This document shows, piece after piece, positions 36,958 through 48,930 of a stretch of 64,000 nt of DNA (the stretch's first letter is position 1; each line of letters begins with the position of its first letter). The notes under the pieces were generated by a model, which saw only the letters and a list, made by a program, of their open reading frames with translations, was not told where the DNA came from and searched no databases. The stretch lies in assembly GCF_005893125.1 (NCBI RefSeq), contig NZ_VCJS01000012.1, positions 53,579 through 117,578 of the forward strand. Direction: 5' to 3'. Made by a program: the position numbers and the translations under genes. The stretch is from Nonomuraea basaltis (GTDB taxonomy: Bacteria; Actinomycetota; Actinomycetes; Streptosporangiales; Streptosporangiaceae).

Positions 36958-37080
36958 AGGTACCGAAAGACTAGGTCAAGATCGGACATATGTGGGTGGG
37001 ATTGACTCGATGGAGTCAGTGAGGCGTCCGCGAACTAGACTCTGGGAATCGGCTTACAAGAGCAGAGGGGAGTCGGATCC

Positions 37081-38982
37081 GTGAGCGGGTTGCTGGGCTC
37101 GGTAAAGGGACCGCACGACGTCAAACGGCTGGCTGTCGAGGAGCTGCCGCGGCTCGCGGGGGAGATCCGTGACCTGCTCGTCGACTCGTGCGCGAGGTTC
37201 GGCGGCCATCTGGGGCCCAATCTCGGCGTGGTGGAGCTCACCATCGCCATGCACCGCGTCTTCGACTCCCCGCGCGACCCCATCGTGTGGGACACCGGTC
37301 ACCAGGCCTACGTGCACAAGCTGCTGACCGGCCGGGTCGCCGGCTTCGAGGCGCTCAAGCAGGAGGGCGGCCTGTCGGGTTACCCCAGCCAGGCCGAGTC
37401 CGAGCACGACTTCGTGGAAAACTCCCACGCCTCGACCGCGCTGTCCTACGCCGACGGCCTGGCCAAGGCGTTCAAGCTGCGCGGCGACCACGACCGCACG
37501 GTCGTCGCGGTGATCGGCGACGGCGCCCTGACCGGCGGCATGGCCTGGGAGGCGCTCAACAACATCGCCGCCGCCAAGGACCTGCCGATCGTGATGGTGG
37601 TCAACGACAACGGGCGCTCCTACTCGCCCACGATCGGCGGGCTGGCCTCCCACCTGTCCTCGCTGCGGGTCAACCGCCGCTACGAGGACATGCTCGAATA
37701 TGTCAAGGACAAGATCGGCAACGTCCCCGTCCTCTACGACGCGCTGCACGGCTTCAAGAAGGGCGTCAAGGACGTGCTGGCGCCGCAGGCCATGTTCGAG
37801 GACCTCGGGCTGAAATACGTCGGCCCCATCGACGGCCACGACGAGCAGGCCATGGAGGCGGCCCTGCGCAAGGCCCGCGGCTTCCGCGGCCCGGTCATCG
37901 TGCACGCCCTCACCCAGAAGGGCCGCGGCTACTCGCCCGCGGAGAACCACGACGAGGACCAGTTCCACTCGCCGGGCGCCTTCGACCGGGCCACCGGCGC
38001 GGAGAAGCCCAGGCCGCGCATCTGGACCAACGTGTTCAGCGAGGAGCTCGTCAGGCTCGGCAAGGAGCGCGACGACCTGGTCGGGATCACCGCGGCCATG
38101 CTGCACCCGACGGGGCTCAACGCGTTCGCCGAGGCCTACCCCGAGCGCGTCTACGACGTCGGCATCGCCGAGCAGCACGCGCTGACCAGCGCCGCCGGGC
38201 TGGCCCTCGGCGGCATGCACCCGGTCGTGGCCGTCTACGCCACGTTCCTCAACCGGGCCTTCGACCAACTCCTCATGGACGTCGCCCTGCACCGGCTGCC
38301 GGTCACCGTCGTTCTCGACCGGGCGGGCGTCACGGGCGACGACGGCGCCAGCCACAACGGCATGTGGGACCTGTCCATCCTCCAGGTCGTGCCCGGCCTC
38401 AGGATCGCGGTGCCGCGCGACGGAGACCGGCTGAGCGAGCTGCTGCGCGAGGCCGTGGAGGTCACCGACGGCCCGACCGTGCTGCGCTTCCCCAAGGGCC
38501 CGGTCGCCGAGCCGATCGAGCCGGTCGGCAAGCTGGGCGAGATGGACCTGCTGCGCGCCCCTGAGGGGGAGCCCGGGGGCGGCCCCGACGTGCTGCTGGT
38601 CGGCGTCGGCCCGATGGCGCAGGTGTGCATGGACGCGGCCGTCATGCTCGACGCCCAGGGCATCTCGGCCACCGTGGTCGACCCGCGCTGGGTCAAGCCG
38701 CTGGACGAGGCGCTCGTGCTGGCCGCCGGCGCGCACAAGCTGGTGGCGGTCGTGGAGGACAACGGCCGCGTCGGCGGCGTGGGCGACGCCGTGGCCCGCC
38801 TGCTGCGCGACGCCGACGTCGACGTGCCCGTCCGCACGTACGGCATCCCGCAGGAGTTCCTCGGCCACGCCAAGCGGGCCACGATCCTCGGCAGGATCGG
38901 CCTGACCGGCCAGGACCTCGCCCGCCAGGTCACCGAGGCGGTCGCTAAGCGGACCTCCCCCGTGGAGCCCGCCCGCCGTTGA
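37081..38982 (+). CDS. dxs: 1-deoxy-D-xylulose-5-phosphate synthase
   Basis: The protein has 633 residues, normal for DXS. It makes DXP from pyruvate and glyceraldehyde-3-phosphate, the first step of the MEP isoprenoid pathway. The thiamine-diphosphate site ([16 protein letters not shown]), the catalytic [14 protein letters not shown] and SYADGLAKA regions, and the transketolase half ([33 protein letters not shown]) are intact. The GTG start follows GCAGAGGGGAG. The 3' end overlaps the convergent DedA gene by 38 bp. Confidence 0.97.
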   Translation: MSGLLGSVKGPHDVKRLAVEELPRLAGEIRDLLVDSCARFGGHLGPNLGVVELTIAMHRVFDSPRDPIVWDTGHQAYVHKLLTGRVAGFEALKQEGGLSGYPSQAESEHDFVENSHASTALSYADGLAKAFKLRGDHDRTVVAVIGDGALTGGMAWEALNNIAAAKDLPIVMVVNDNGRSYSPTIGGLASHLSSLRVNRRYEDMLEYVKDKIGNVPVLYDALHGFKKGVKDVLAPQAMFEDLGLKYVGPIDGHDEQAMEAALRKARGFRGPVIVHALTQKGRGYSPAENHDEDQFHSPGAFDRATGAEKPRPRIWTNVFSEELVRLGKERDDLVGITAAMLHPTGLNAFAEAYPERVYDVGIAEQHALTSAAGLALGGMHPVVAVYATFLNRAFDQLLMDVALHRLPVTVVLDRAGVTGDDGASHNGMWDLSILQVVPGLRIAVPRDGDRLSELLREAVEVTDGPTVLRFPKGPVAEPIEPVGKLGEMDLLRAPEGEPGGGPDVLLVGVGPMAQVCMDAAVMLDAQGISATVVDPRWVKPLDEALVLAAGAHKLVAVVEDNGRVGGVGDAVARLLRDADVDVPVRTYGIPQEFLGHAKRATILGRIGLTGQDLARQVTEAVAKRTSPVEPARR

Positions 38983-39565
38983 CGACCCTGCGGACCGCGG
39001 CGCTGATCGCCACCACGAGGATCACCGCCGCGGCCGCCACCGGCAGCAGCCACTCGGCGCGCTGCCGCGCAACGCCGCCCGCGACCGCGCCGAGCGTGAC
39101 GTACACGCTCACCCACGCCGTGCTGCCGGCCATCGCCCACGGCATGAACCTGCGGTACGGCATCCCGACCGTGCCCGCGACGGCCGGCGTCAGCGCGTGC
39201 AGCACCGGCAGGAAGTACGCCAGCGCCAGCGCCCACCCCTTGCGCTCGAACAACCGCTCGGCCCGCACCCACCGCGCCTCGCCGACGCGCCGCCCCAGCC
39301 TGCTGTACCGCAGCCGGTCGCCATAGTGACGGCCCAGGAAGTGGCCACCCGAGGCGCCCGCGAAACAGGCCAGCATGCCCGCGCCGATCAGCGCCAGCGC
39401 CTCCGCCGGGCTGTCCGCGGAGGCGCCCGCGACGAGCAGCAGGGTGTCGCCCGGGGTGATCAGGCCGACCCCGACCGAGGCGTCCAGCGTCAAGAAGACC
39501 AGCAAGAGCGCCAGCACCATTCCGAGGTCTTGCCTCGCCAGCGTGTCGAGCAGACCATTAGTCAT
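38945..39565 (-). CDS. DedA-family membrane protein
   Basis: The protein has 206 residues and about five hydrophobic helices. The SNARE-associated/VTT pattern is present: [22 protein letters not shown] near the start, [56 protein letters not shown]. DedA proteins flip or recycle lipid carriers such as undecaprenyl phosphate. The genes for isoprenoid synthesis (dxs) and DedA are convergent and share 38 bp. Confidence 0.9.
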   Translation of the reverse strand: MTNGLLDTLARQDLGMVLALLLVFLTLDASVGVGLITPGDTLLLVAGASADSPAEALALIGAGMLACFAGASGGHFLGRHYGDRLRYSRLGRRVGEARWVRAERLFERKGWALALAYFLPVLHALTPAVAGTVGMPYRRFMPWAMAGSTAWVSVYVTLGAVAGGVARQRAEWLLPVAAAAVILVVAISAAVRRVVNGGRAPRGRSA

Positions 39566-39667
39566 GATTTCAGCCTGATACCCCGATTGCGGAACATCAT
39601 CGGGAAGGTCCCTGAACGATCCCTGACAAAGGAATGATCACCAAGGGTGTGGGAAGGATCGCTGACC

Positions 39668-41140
39668 GTGGACATCTTTCGCACGAAGACCGTCGAACAG
39701 TCGATCCGCGACACTGAAGCCCCCGAGCACCAGCTGCGAAAGCGTCTGAGCGCCGTGGACCTCACGGTCTTCGGCATCGGTGTGATCGTCGGCACCGGTA
39801 TCTTCGTGCTCACGGGGCAGGTCGCCAAGGAGCTGTCGGGCCCGGCGGTGGCGATCTCGTTCGTCATCGCCGGCGTCGTCTGCGGGCTGGCTGCCCTGTG
39901 CTACGCCGAGTTCGCCTCCACGATCCCGGTGGCCGGGTCCGCGTACACCTTCTCCTTCGCCACCCTGGGCGAGTTCCCCGCCTGGGTGATCGGCTGGGAC
40001 CTGCTGCTGGAGCTGGCGCTGGCCGCGGCCGTGGTGTCGGTCGGCTGGTCGGGCTATTTCGCCTCGATGCTGAACTCCATCGGCATCCCGCTGCCCGCCG
40101 CGATCGCCGGCGAGGATCCCGTGGTCAACGTCCCCGCCATCCTCATCGTCGCCATCCTCACCACGATCCTGGTCGCCGGCATCAAGCTGTCCTCGCGGGT
40201 GAACCTCATCCTGGTGATCACGAAGCTCGCCGTGGTGCTGCTGGTCATCGTGGCCGGGCTGTTCTTCGTCCGGGCCGCCAACTACACGCCGTTCATCCCC
40301 GAGGCGGTGCCCACGGCGCGCGTGGAAGGGCTGAACGCGCCGCTGATCCAGCTGCTGTTCGGGATCACGCCCGTCGCGTTCGGCTGGATCGGCGTCTTCT
40401 CCGCGGCGGCGATCGTGTTCTTCGCCTTCATCGGCTTCGACATCGTGGCCACCGCCGCCGAGGAGACCATCGAGCCGCAGCGGGACGTGCCGCGCGGCAT
40501 CCTCGGCTCGCTGGCCATCTGCACGTTCCTGTACGTCGCCGTCTCCCTGGTCGTCGTCGGCATGCAGCGCTACACCCAGCTCAGCACCGCGGCCCCGCTC
40601 TCCGACGCGTTCACCTCGGTCGGCCACCCGTGGCTGGCCACGATCATCAGTGTGGGTGCGATCGCCGGCCTGACCACCGTGGTGCTCGTGCTGCTGCTGG
40701 GCCAGACCCGGGTGCTGTTCGCGATGTCGCGCGACGGGCTGATGCCCCGCAAGCTGGCGAAGGTCCATCCCCACTTCGGCACGCCGGCCAGGCTCACCAT
40801 CGTGATCGGCGTGGTGACGATGGCGCTGGCCGGGTTCGTGTCGTTCGGAGAGCTGGCCGAGCTGGTGAACATCGGCACGCTCTTCGCGTTCGTGGTGGTC
40901 TCGGCCGGCGTGGTCGTGCTCAGGCGCACCCGCCCGGACCTGCCGCGGGCGTTCCGTACGCCGCTCGTGCCGCTGCTGCCGATCCTGTCCGTGCTGGCCT
41001 GCCTCTACCTGATGCTCAACCTGCCGGTGGAGACCTGGCTGCGGTTCGTGATCTGGATGGTCATCGGCGTGGTCTTCTACTTCGGCTACGGCTACCGGCA
41101 CAGCAGGAGCGTGGCGCCCCTGCCGAAGGCCACCCGCTGA
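39668..41140 (+). CDS. APC-family amino acid permease (cationic amino acid transporter type)
   Basis: The protein has 490 residues and twelve or more helices. It starts VDIFRTKTVEQSIRDTEAPEHQLRKRLSAVDLTVFGIGVIVGTGIFVLTGQ, the usual N-terminus of actinobacterial CAT-like permeases, and carries FFAFIGFDIVATAAEETIEPQRDVPRGI, the APC signature. It imports an amino acid, probably basic. I chose GTG 39668 because GGAAGG lies about 10 nt before it; GTG 39647 is the longer alternative. Confidence 0.9.
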   Translation: MDIFRTKTVEQSIRDTEAPEHQLRKRLSAVDLTVFGIGVIVGTGIFVLTGQVAKELSGPAVAISFVIAGVVCGLAALCYAEFASTIPVAGSAYTFSFATLGEFPAWVIGWDLLLELALAAAVVSVGWSGYFASMLNSIGIPLPAAIAGEDPVVNVPAILIVAILTTILVAGIKLSSRVNLILVITKLAVVLLVIVAGLFFVRAANYTPFIPEAVPTARVEGLNAPLIQLLFGITPVAFGWIGVFSAAAIVFFAFIGFDIVATAAEETIEPQRDVPRGILGSLAICTFLYVAVSLVVVGMQRYTQLSTAAPLSDAFTSVGHPWLATIISVGAIAGLTTVVLVLLLGQTRVLFAMSRDGLMPRKLAKVHPHFGTPARLTIVIGVVTMALAGFVSFGELAELVNIGTLFAFVVVSAGVVVLRRTRPDLPRAFRTPLVPLLPILSVLACLYLMLNLPVETWLRFVIWMVIGVVFYFGYGYRHSRSVAPLPKATR

Positions 41141-41169
41141 GGGGTGGGCGGTAGCCCACCCCTCAGCGC

Positions 41170-41550
41170 TCAGGGGGAGAACAGCGCCCCGCCCGCGGCC
41201 TTCAGCGCGCAGCTGTTGCGGTAGCCCTTGCTCCACTGCACCTGCTTGCCGTGCCATCGGCCTGTCACCGCCACGACGTACGGCTCGACCTCCTGGCCGC
41301 AGGCCGTGGTCGCCGGGACCCGGATCTGGTTGAGGTCGCCGCCGATCCCGCGCAGCACGTCACAGGCCGCGCGCGGGTTCGGGTGGGTGCCGCCGTCAGG
41401 GTTGCAGCGGAGCAGGGCGCCCCTCGCCGGCGCGTTCTTCACCGCGACGATGATCTTCAGCTTGGCCTTGGCGGGACGTGCCGCCTGCGCGGAGGTGGAG
41501 CACGCCAGGAACGCAGCGCACAGCGCTATCGTGCCGATTGTTCGCATCAT
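41170..41550 (-). CDS. Secreted subtilisin-inhibitor-like (SSI) protein with unusual P1 residue
   Basis: The protein has 126 residues with a signal peptide ending STSAQA. The mature part follows the SSI pattern: LLRCNPDGGTHPNPRAACDVL, TACGQEVEPYVVAVTGRWHGK and GYRNSCALKAAGGALF, with four Cys for two disulfides. SSI proteins block secreted subtilisin- or trypsin-like proteases through a reactive loop normally reading CxP1. By alignment the P1 residue here would be Gln (C-G-Q-E) instead of the usual Met, Lys or Arg, so the target may differ or the inhibitor be weak. ATG 41550 follows GGAGAG. Confidence 0.82.
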   Translation of the reverse strand: MMRTIGTIALCAAFLACSTSAQAARPAKAKLKIIVAVKNAPARGALLRCNPDGGTHPNPRAACDVLRGIGGDLNQIRVPATTACGQEVEPYVVAVTGRWHGKQVQWSKGYRNSCALKAAGGALFSP

Positions 41551-41639
41551 GATTACTCTCCGTTCGTTCTGCGGCACCAAACGCTACGACGGTGGAGGTC
41601 ATGAAAAACGGAGGCCCTGGGCGGGCCTCCGTAAAGAAA

Positions 41640-43723
<2,084 letters not shown>

Positions 43724-43727
<4 letters not shown>

Positions 43728-44908
43728 GCCAGGTTCTCCCAGATCACAGTGCCGCCCATGCCCATGCCGACGCACATCGTGGTGATGCCGTAACGCACGT
43801 CGGGACGCTCGCCGAACTGCCGGGCGAGCTGCGTCATCAGCCGCACGCCCGACGAGGCGAGCGGGTGGCCGTAGGCGATCGCGCCGCCGTAGGGGTTCAC
43901 GCGGGCGTCGTCGTCGGCGATCCCGAAGTGGTCCAGGAAAGCCAGCACCTGTACGGCGAACGCCTCGTTGATCTCGAACAGCCCGATATCCGAAATTTCG
44001 AGATTTGCCAGGCGGAGCGCCCGCTCCGTGGACGGGATCGGCCCCACGCCCATGACCTCGGGGTCGACGCCCGCGAACGCGTACGACACCAGCCGCATCT
44101 TCGGCGCCAGCCCCAGCTCCTCGGCGACGTCCCTGGCGGCCACGATGCAGCCGGTGGCGCCGTCGTTGATCCCGGAGGAGTTGCCCGCGGTGACGTTGCC
44201 GTGCGGGCGGAACGGCGTCTTGAGCCCGCTCAGCCCCTCCATCGTCGTGCCCGGCCGGGGCGCCTCGTCCTCGACCGCCAGCCCCCAGCCCTTCTCGGCC
44301 GTCCTGATCGCGGTCGGCACCAGATCGGGCTGGATCTTGCCGTCGGCGTACGCCTTGGCCGCCTTCTCCTGCGACACCACCGCGTACGCGTCCGCCCGCT
44401 CCTTGCCGATCCCCGGGTAGCGGTCATGCAGGTTCTCCGCGGTCATGCCCATGACCAGCGCGCTCGGGTCGACCAGCTTCTCCGACAGGAAGCGCGGGTT
44501 GGGGTCGACGCCCTCGCCCATCGGGTGGCGGCCCATGTGCTCGACGCCGCCCGCGATCGCGACGTCGTACGCGCCGAACGCGATGCCGCCCGCGACCGTG
44601 GTGACCGCGGTCATCGCGCCCGCGCACATGCGGTCGATGGCGTAGCCGGGCACGCTCTTGGGCAGCCCGGCCAGCACCGCCGCCGCGCGGCCGATGGTCA
44701 GGCCCTGGTCGCCGATCTGGGTGGTCGCGGCGATGGCGACCTCGTCCACGCGCTCGGGGGGCAGGGTGGGATTACGCCTGATGAGCTCGCGGATGACGCG
44801 GACGACCAGGTCGTCGGCGCGGGTCTCCGCGTACAGCCCTTTCGGCCCTGACCTGCCGAAAGGCGTGCGCACGCCGTCGACGAACACGACGTCACGAGAG
44901 GAAGGCAC
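43724..44908 (-). CDS. fadA: Acetyl-CoA acyltransferase (thiolase)
   Basis: The protein has 394 residues. The acyl-binding Cys is in DRMCAGAMTAV, the GVEHMGRHPMGEG loop follows, and the C-terminal sites are NEAFAVQVLAF, GGAIAYGHPLASSG and the second catalytic Cys in YGITTMCVGMGMGG. It cleaves 3-ketoacyl-CoA to acetyl-CoA and a shortened acyl-CoA. It leads a two-gene operon with the FadB-type enzyme. In several actinobacteria this operon lies near RNase D, DUF3000 and hemE; here a 15.7-kb accessory block separates them. Confidence 0.96.
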
Positions 44909-44948
44909 AGACTCGCTCCTCGTTGCTGGAAGGTGTTCCGAGGCTATG

Positions 44949-45686
44949 CTACTCGTCGGTAACTACTCCGCACACGAGGGCGGCGGTGAGCAGCCCGTAG
45001 ATCACGCCGGTCGCCGGCTCCCAGAGATGGGCGCGGGCTCCGAGCAGCGCGGCGACCGCCACGGCCGCGCCCGTCCAGAGCACCGCGCCCGCTCGCGGAC
45101 GCGCGCCCGGCCCGGGATCCCATGGATCGCCAGGAGATCCTCCCGATCGCCGGGCACGCGCCAGCATCCCCAGAGCGTCCCGTGCCCACCAAATGAGGAA
45201 CGACACCCCGGCCACGAGACCCGCCACCGCGATCGCCTCGGCGGCCCGGCCCAGAGCGTCGGCGAGGCCATAGAGGGCGGCCTCGCGGAAGAAGCGCGGC
45301 GCCGCGCACCCCAGCAGCAGCGTCACCGCCCAGCCGCCGGCCAGCCCCATCCGGCTCAGGGGTCGTGCCCTCTCGGACGGGGCGACGGCGTAGAGCTCGC
45401 GTTCCCGGCGGTGTACGAGGCGGGCGCGGGCGCCCCAGACGTACTGGGTGATCGCCAGCGTGGGCAGGGCGGCGGCGAAGACCGCCAGGGACAGCACGGC
45501 GAGCGGCAGCATCTGCTCCCTGCTCGTGGCCCTGTCGGCGAGCAACTGGGCGGTGGCCGGCAGCGTGATGGAGGCGCAGAGCGCGACGAGCGCGGCGCGC
45601 CGGGCGGACCTGGTCCTGGCCCGCAGGCCGGCCAGCTCCTGGGCGCCGGGAGGGGGCGCCATCTCGGTCAGCAGCATGGAGGTCAT
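44949..45686 (-). CDS. Integral membrane protein of unknown function
   Basis: The protein has 245 residues with about six hydrophobic segments (AALVALCASITLPATAQLLA, MLPLAVLSLAVFAAALPTLA, GGWAVTLLLGCAAPRFF and others) and a short basic loop (RARLVHRRERELYA). I recognise no family motif. It lies between the fadA operon and the divergent LCP gene. A small gap of 40 bp before the fadA start argues that it ends just there and has its own promoter in the 190-bp gap upstream. Confidence 0.65.
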   Translation of the reverse strand: MTSMLLTEMAPPPGAQELAGLRARTRSARRAALVALCASITLPATAQLLADRATSREQMLPLAVLSLAVFAAALPTLAITQYVWGARARLVHRRERELYAVAPSERARPLSRMGLAGGWAVTLLLGCAAPRFFREAALYGLADALGRAAEAIAVAGLVAGVSFLIWWARDALGMLARARRSGGSPGDPWDPGPGARPRAGAVLWTGAAVAVAALLGARAHLWEPATGVIYGLLTAALVCGVVTDE

Positions 45687-45845
45687 GATGGCGGCACTGT
45701 GCGTAGCGGTGCCCGGGAATCGCGCGCTTTGGATGGAGCCCTCGTTCGGCCCGGTGGTGACGGAGAAGTATCCGGAAGGTCATAGTCTCCCCGTCGGCGG
45801 ACAGGCGAACTAACGAGTAGGGCCAGCGAGAAGAGCTGTTTGCAA

Positions 45846-45873
45846 TTGTGAATTCCTGTTTGTGACTATGCTG
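45846..45873 (+). promoter_or_regulatory. Leaderless promoter of the LCP gene
   Basis: TTGTGA (45846-45851) and TATGCT (45868-45873) are 16 bp apart, and TATGCT ends 7 nt before the ATG at 45881. No ribosome site precedes the ATG. Transcription should start at or next to the start codon. Confidence 0.6.
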
Positions 45874-45880
45874 CGCGATC

Positions 45881-47395
45881 ATGGCGCAAGGGGTGAACCG
45901 CATGAGAGAGCGACCCGGCAGTGCGGTTCGGGATCCTCGCATCGCCCCGACGCCACGCGGCCGGCGTGATCCCCGGCCGCGGCGAAACCCGCTGACCCCG
46001 TTGGGATGGGTGAGCGTGGCGCTGACGTTCGTGCTGGTGACCACCGTTCTCGGCGCGTACGCGTACTACCGGAACCTTGAGGGCGACATCCCCCGAGAGC
46101 CCATCGATCCCGGCGCGAGCCGCCCGCCGGAGACCGGTGCGCTCAACGTCCTGCTCGTCGGCTCCGACTCCCGCGACGGCGACAACAGGAAGTACGGCGC
46201 CACGTCCGTGGGAAAGGGGGAGCGCACCGACACGATCATGATGCTGCACATCTCCCCGAACCGGGACAAGGCCACCATGATCAGCTTCCCCCGCGACTCC
46301 ATGGTCGTGATCCCCGAGTGCAAGGGGCGGAACGGCGCCGTGCTCCCCGGCGGGATCCGCCAGATCAACTCCGCCTTCAACGACGGCGGCATCAACTGCA
46401 CGGTCAAGACCCTCGAGGCGCTCACCAACATCAAGATCAACCACTTCGTGAAGGTCGACTTCACCGGCTTCAAGGGCATCATCGACGCCATCGGCGGCAT
46501 CGAGATCTGCCTCCCCAAGCCGGTCAACGACCCCAAGGCGAAGCTGGTGCTCGGCGCGGGCAGGCACGTGGTGAACGGCGAGCAGGCGCTCGGCTACGTC
46601 CGGACGCGCTACGCGCTGGGCGACGGCAGCGACCTGAGCAGGATCCAGCGCCAGCAGGTGTTCCTCAACCAGGTGCTGGAGAAGGTCACCGACGGCGGCC
46701 TGCTCACCGACCCCATCAAGCTGAACGGCTTCCTGCAGGCCGCCGTCCAGGCCGTCACCGTGGACGACGGGCTCACGCTCGACCGGATGCTCGACATCGC
46801 CAACAGCGTCAAGGGCCTCACGGCCAAGGAGCTCAAGGGCATCACGGTGCCCGTCGAGTCGTACCCGACGGACAAGAACCGGGTGCAGTTCAGCCAGCCG
46901 GCCGCCGGCAACTTCTTCGAGAGCGTACGCAACGACGACGAGGTCACCGCCAGCCCCACCCCCGGCAAGTCGGCCGCGCCGAAGATCGAGAACGAGCAGG
47001 TACGCGTCCAGGTGCTCAACGCCACCGGCGAGACGGGGAAGGCCATCCAGGTGGCCGACGAGCTGGCCGCCCAGGGCTTCGCCGTCATCGAGGTCGGCAA
47101 CGCCCCCGCCACCGAGACCACCGCGATCCGCTACGCCAAGAAGGATGAGCAGGACGGCCAGGCCTACGCGGACGCGGTGGCCGGCCGGCTGTCCAAGGAC
47201 AAGCGGACGCCGGTGGCGGGCAAGGTGAAGCCGCTCAATACGCAGCCGTACACGTCCAAGGCCGCCAAGGTCCCGGAGGGCCCGATCGTCCAGCTCGTCA
47301 TCGGGAAGGACTGGCCGGGCGTGCGCGTCGTCTCGGCGATTCCGGATTCACTCAAGGACAAGGTGGTCGACAACACCACCGATCCATGCCTCTGA
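45881..47395 (+). CDS. LytR-CpsA-Psr (LCP) family glycopolymer ligase with LytR_C domain
   Basis: The protein has 504 residues. A short basic cytoplasmic tail is followed by one membrane helix (VSVALTFVLVTTVLGAYAYY), the LCP catalytic domain (ALNVLLVGSDSRD, GERTDTIMMLHISP, ATMISFPRDSMVVIP, GRHVVNGEQALGYVRTR) and a C-terminal LytR_C domain (VRVQVLNATGETGKAIQVADEL). The Asp and Arg residues that bind the lipid pyrophosphate are present. It attaches glycopolymers such as arabinogalactan- or teichoic-type chains to peptidoglycan on the outer face. It stands alone. Confidence 0.95.
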   Translation: MAQGVNRMRERPGSAVRDPRIAPTPRGRRDPRPRRNPLTPLGWVSVALTFVLVTTVLGAYAYYRNLEGDIPREPIDPGASRPPETGALNVLLVGSDSRDGDNRKYGATSVGKGERTDTIMMLHISPNRDKATMISFPRDSMVVIPECKGRNGAVLPGGIRQINSAFNDGGINCTVKTLEALTNIKINHFVKVDFTGFKGIIDAIGGIEICLPKPVNDPKAKLVLGAGRHVVNGEQALGYVRTRYALGDGSDLSRIQRQQVFLNQVLEKVTDGGLLTDPIKLNGFLQAAVQAVTVDDGLTLDRMLDIANSVKGLTAKELKGITVPVESYPTDKNRVQFSQPAAGNFFESVRNDDEVTASPTPGKSAAPKIENEQVRVQVLNATGETGKAIQVADELAAQGFAVIEVGNAPATETTAIRYAKKDEQDGQAYADAVAGRLSKDKRTPVAGKVKPLNTQPYTSKAAKVPEGPIVQLVIGKDWPGVRVVSAIPDSLKDKVVDNTTDPCL

Positions 47396-47774
47396 CGGCG
47401 AGGGCGCTTCGCCGATTCGTCAGGCAATTACGCCGGGAAGAGTGTTGCAACGACAGGGAATGCGCCAATTGAAACCTCCAATGCCGAATAGTTATCCCGT
47501 TCAGAAGTGTGCTGCTTGACCCCTGGCTGGAGCGGTCCAACTCCTGCGTACAAAGGACGTTGAGCAATTCCGCTCGTACGTGGCCTGCGCGACGTTCACG
47601 TGTCGCCATGCGGCAACCTTCTGGTCCATGAAAACATTCACGTGCTCGAAGTGACCAGGAAGGATATATGCGCCCTTCTCGACTTATTCGGCCTGGAATT
47701 CGGCTGTGCGCCGAGAACGCCGAATACGATCGCGCTCATCGCAGCGCTTCGGCTCGTTTGCCTGGATGACAGGC
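47396..47774. other. AT-richer gap with a possible 33-codon ORF
   Basis: This 379-bp gap is visibly less GC-rich than its surroundings. The only frame with a good ribosome site is 47668-47769 (AGGAAGG then ATG; MRPSRLIRPGIRLCAENAEY), 33 codons with no recognised similarity. It could be a remnant of foreign or lost sequence. No terminator with a clear stem follows the LCP gene. Confidence 0.35.
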
Positions 47775-48506
47775 TTAGGCCGTGACGCCGGCGTCCACGG
47801 GGATCGAGGCGCCTGTGATGGCGCGGCCGCCCTCCCCGGCGAGGTGGGCGACGGTGGCGGCGATGTCGTCTGGAGAGCAGTAGCGGCCGAGCGCTGTCAG
47901 GCGGCGCTCCTCCTCCGCCTCCGGGGCGTCGGCCGGGTTCATCTCAGTCTCGGTCGAGCCCGGGTTCACGACGTTGGCGGTGATGCCGCGGGGGCCCAGG
48001 TCTCGCGCCAGGCCCTTGGCGAGGCCGATGAGGGCGGACTTGCTCATCGCGTACGCCGTCCAGCCCGCGTACGGCACCCGCTCGGCCAGGCTGCTGCCGA
48101 TGAGGATGATGCTGCTGCCTCGCTCCATGTGCCGGGCCGCCGCCTGCGCCAGCACGAACGAGGCTCGGGCGTGCACCGCCAGCAGGTGGTCCACCTCGTC
48201 GAGCGTCACCTGCTCCAGCGGTCCGTACGGTGCGATTCCGGCGTTGCTCACCAGCACGTCGAGCCGCCCCAGTTCGCGGACCGTCCGCTCCGCCGCGTCG
48301 ACCAGCGCGCCGGCGTCGGCGGACTCGGCCCGGATTCCGAGGGCACGCCGTCCCGCCGCCGCTACCTCGTTGATCACCGTGGCGGCCCGATCGCCCGCGG
48401 TCCGGTGCGTGATCGCCACGTCGAAACCGTCGCCCGCCAGCCGCCGTGCGATGGCCGCGCCGATTCCCCTGCTGCCGCCCGTGATCAGGGCAACTTTGCG
48501 TGTCAT
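47775..48506 (-). CDS. Short-chain dehydrogenase/reductase
   Basis: The protein has 243 residues and a classical SDR: cofactor motif TGGSRGIG, NAG motif in SNAGIAP, Ser in IGSSLAER, catalytic YAMSK and the PGSTETEM loop. The Arg-rich region after strand 2 (THRTAGDRAA) suggests NADPH. It resembles FabG-like reductases; the substrate is unknown. A possible C-terminal piece of a TetR-type regulator begins right at its start on the other strand, which hints that a former regulator has been lost. Confidence 0.9.
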   Translation of the reverse strand: MTRKVALITGGSRGIGAAIARRLAGDGFDVAITHRTAGDRAATVINEVAAAGRRALGIRAESADAGALVDAAERTVRELGRLDVLVSNAGIAPYGPLEQVTLDEVDHLLAVHARASFVLAQAAARHMERGSSIILIGSSLAERVPYAGWTAYAMSKSALIGLAKGLARDLGPRGITANVVNPGSTETEMNPADAPEAEEERRLTALGRYCSPDDIAATVAHLAGEGGRAITGASIPVDAGVTA

Positions 48507-48508
48507 GC

Positions 48509-48631
48509 GCGTACGCGCTGATCGACCGGCGGGAGCGTGCGTTCCAATTGGCGTTCATCGAGGGGCCGCCGCCGCTGGGGCCCGGCGCGGAGGATGCCCT
48601 GGGCGACGTGCTCGAGGGCCTCGTGGGCTGA
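48509..48631 (+). pseudogene. Possible C-terminal remnant of a TetR-family regulator
   Basis: An open stretch of 41 codons reads AYALIDRRERAFQLAFIEG, followed by a Pro/Gly segment and EDALGDVLEGLVG, ending in TGA. Length, position and the RAFxLAF pattern resemble the last helix of TetR C-terminal domains. No DNA-binding part precedes it, because the SDR gene starts immediately on the other strand. It may be the residue of a divergent regulator. The match is short, so this is tentative. Confidence 0.35.
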
Positions 48632-48930
48632 CCGGCCGCGATCCCGGTCCCCGCCCGTCCTCGGCTGCGACTCTGTCCATCCATGCCGGCCGGCGCGTGG
48701 TCCGAAGGTTTACCGATCCGGGACCGGCCGGGTTCCCCCGGGCCCGCGACCCAGTCAGGCAAGGGATGGGGGAGCCCGCTCACATGGGGGGCCGGGTGGG
48801 GTGGCAGGGGCTGGAGCTGGCCTATGTTACGGAGAGTAGTTTTAGGGAAACGTGTGAAATTTCCGGACAATGGGTGGTCGACTCTGCTAGGAAGGGGCGC
48901 GGTCAGAATTCGTATTAGAGAGGTTCCATC
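48632..48930. other. Gap before the repeat-protein gene
   Basis: Nothing coding is seen in these 299 bp. The last 110 bp, from about 48820, are AT-richer (TAGTTTTAGGG, GAATTCGTATTAG) and probably hold the promoter of the gene at 48931, but I cannot choose one -10/-35 pair. Confidence 0.4.
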
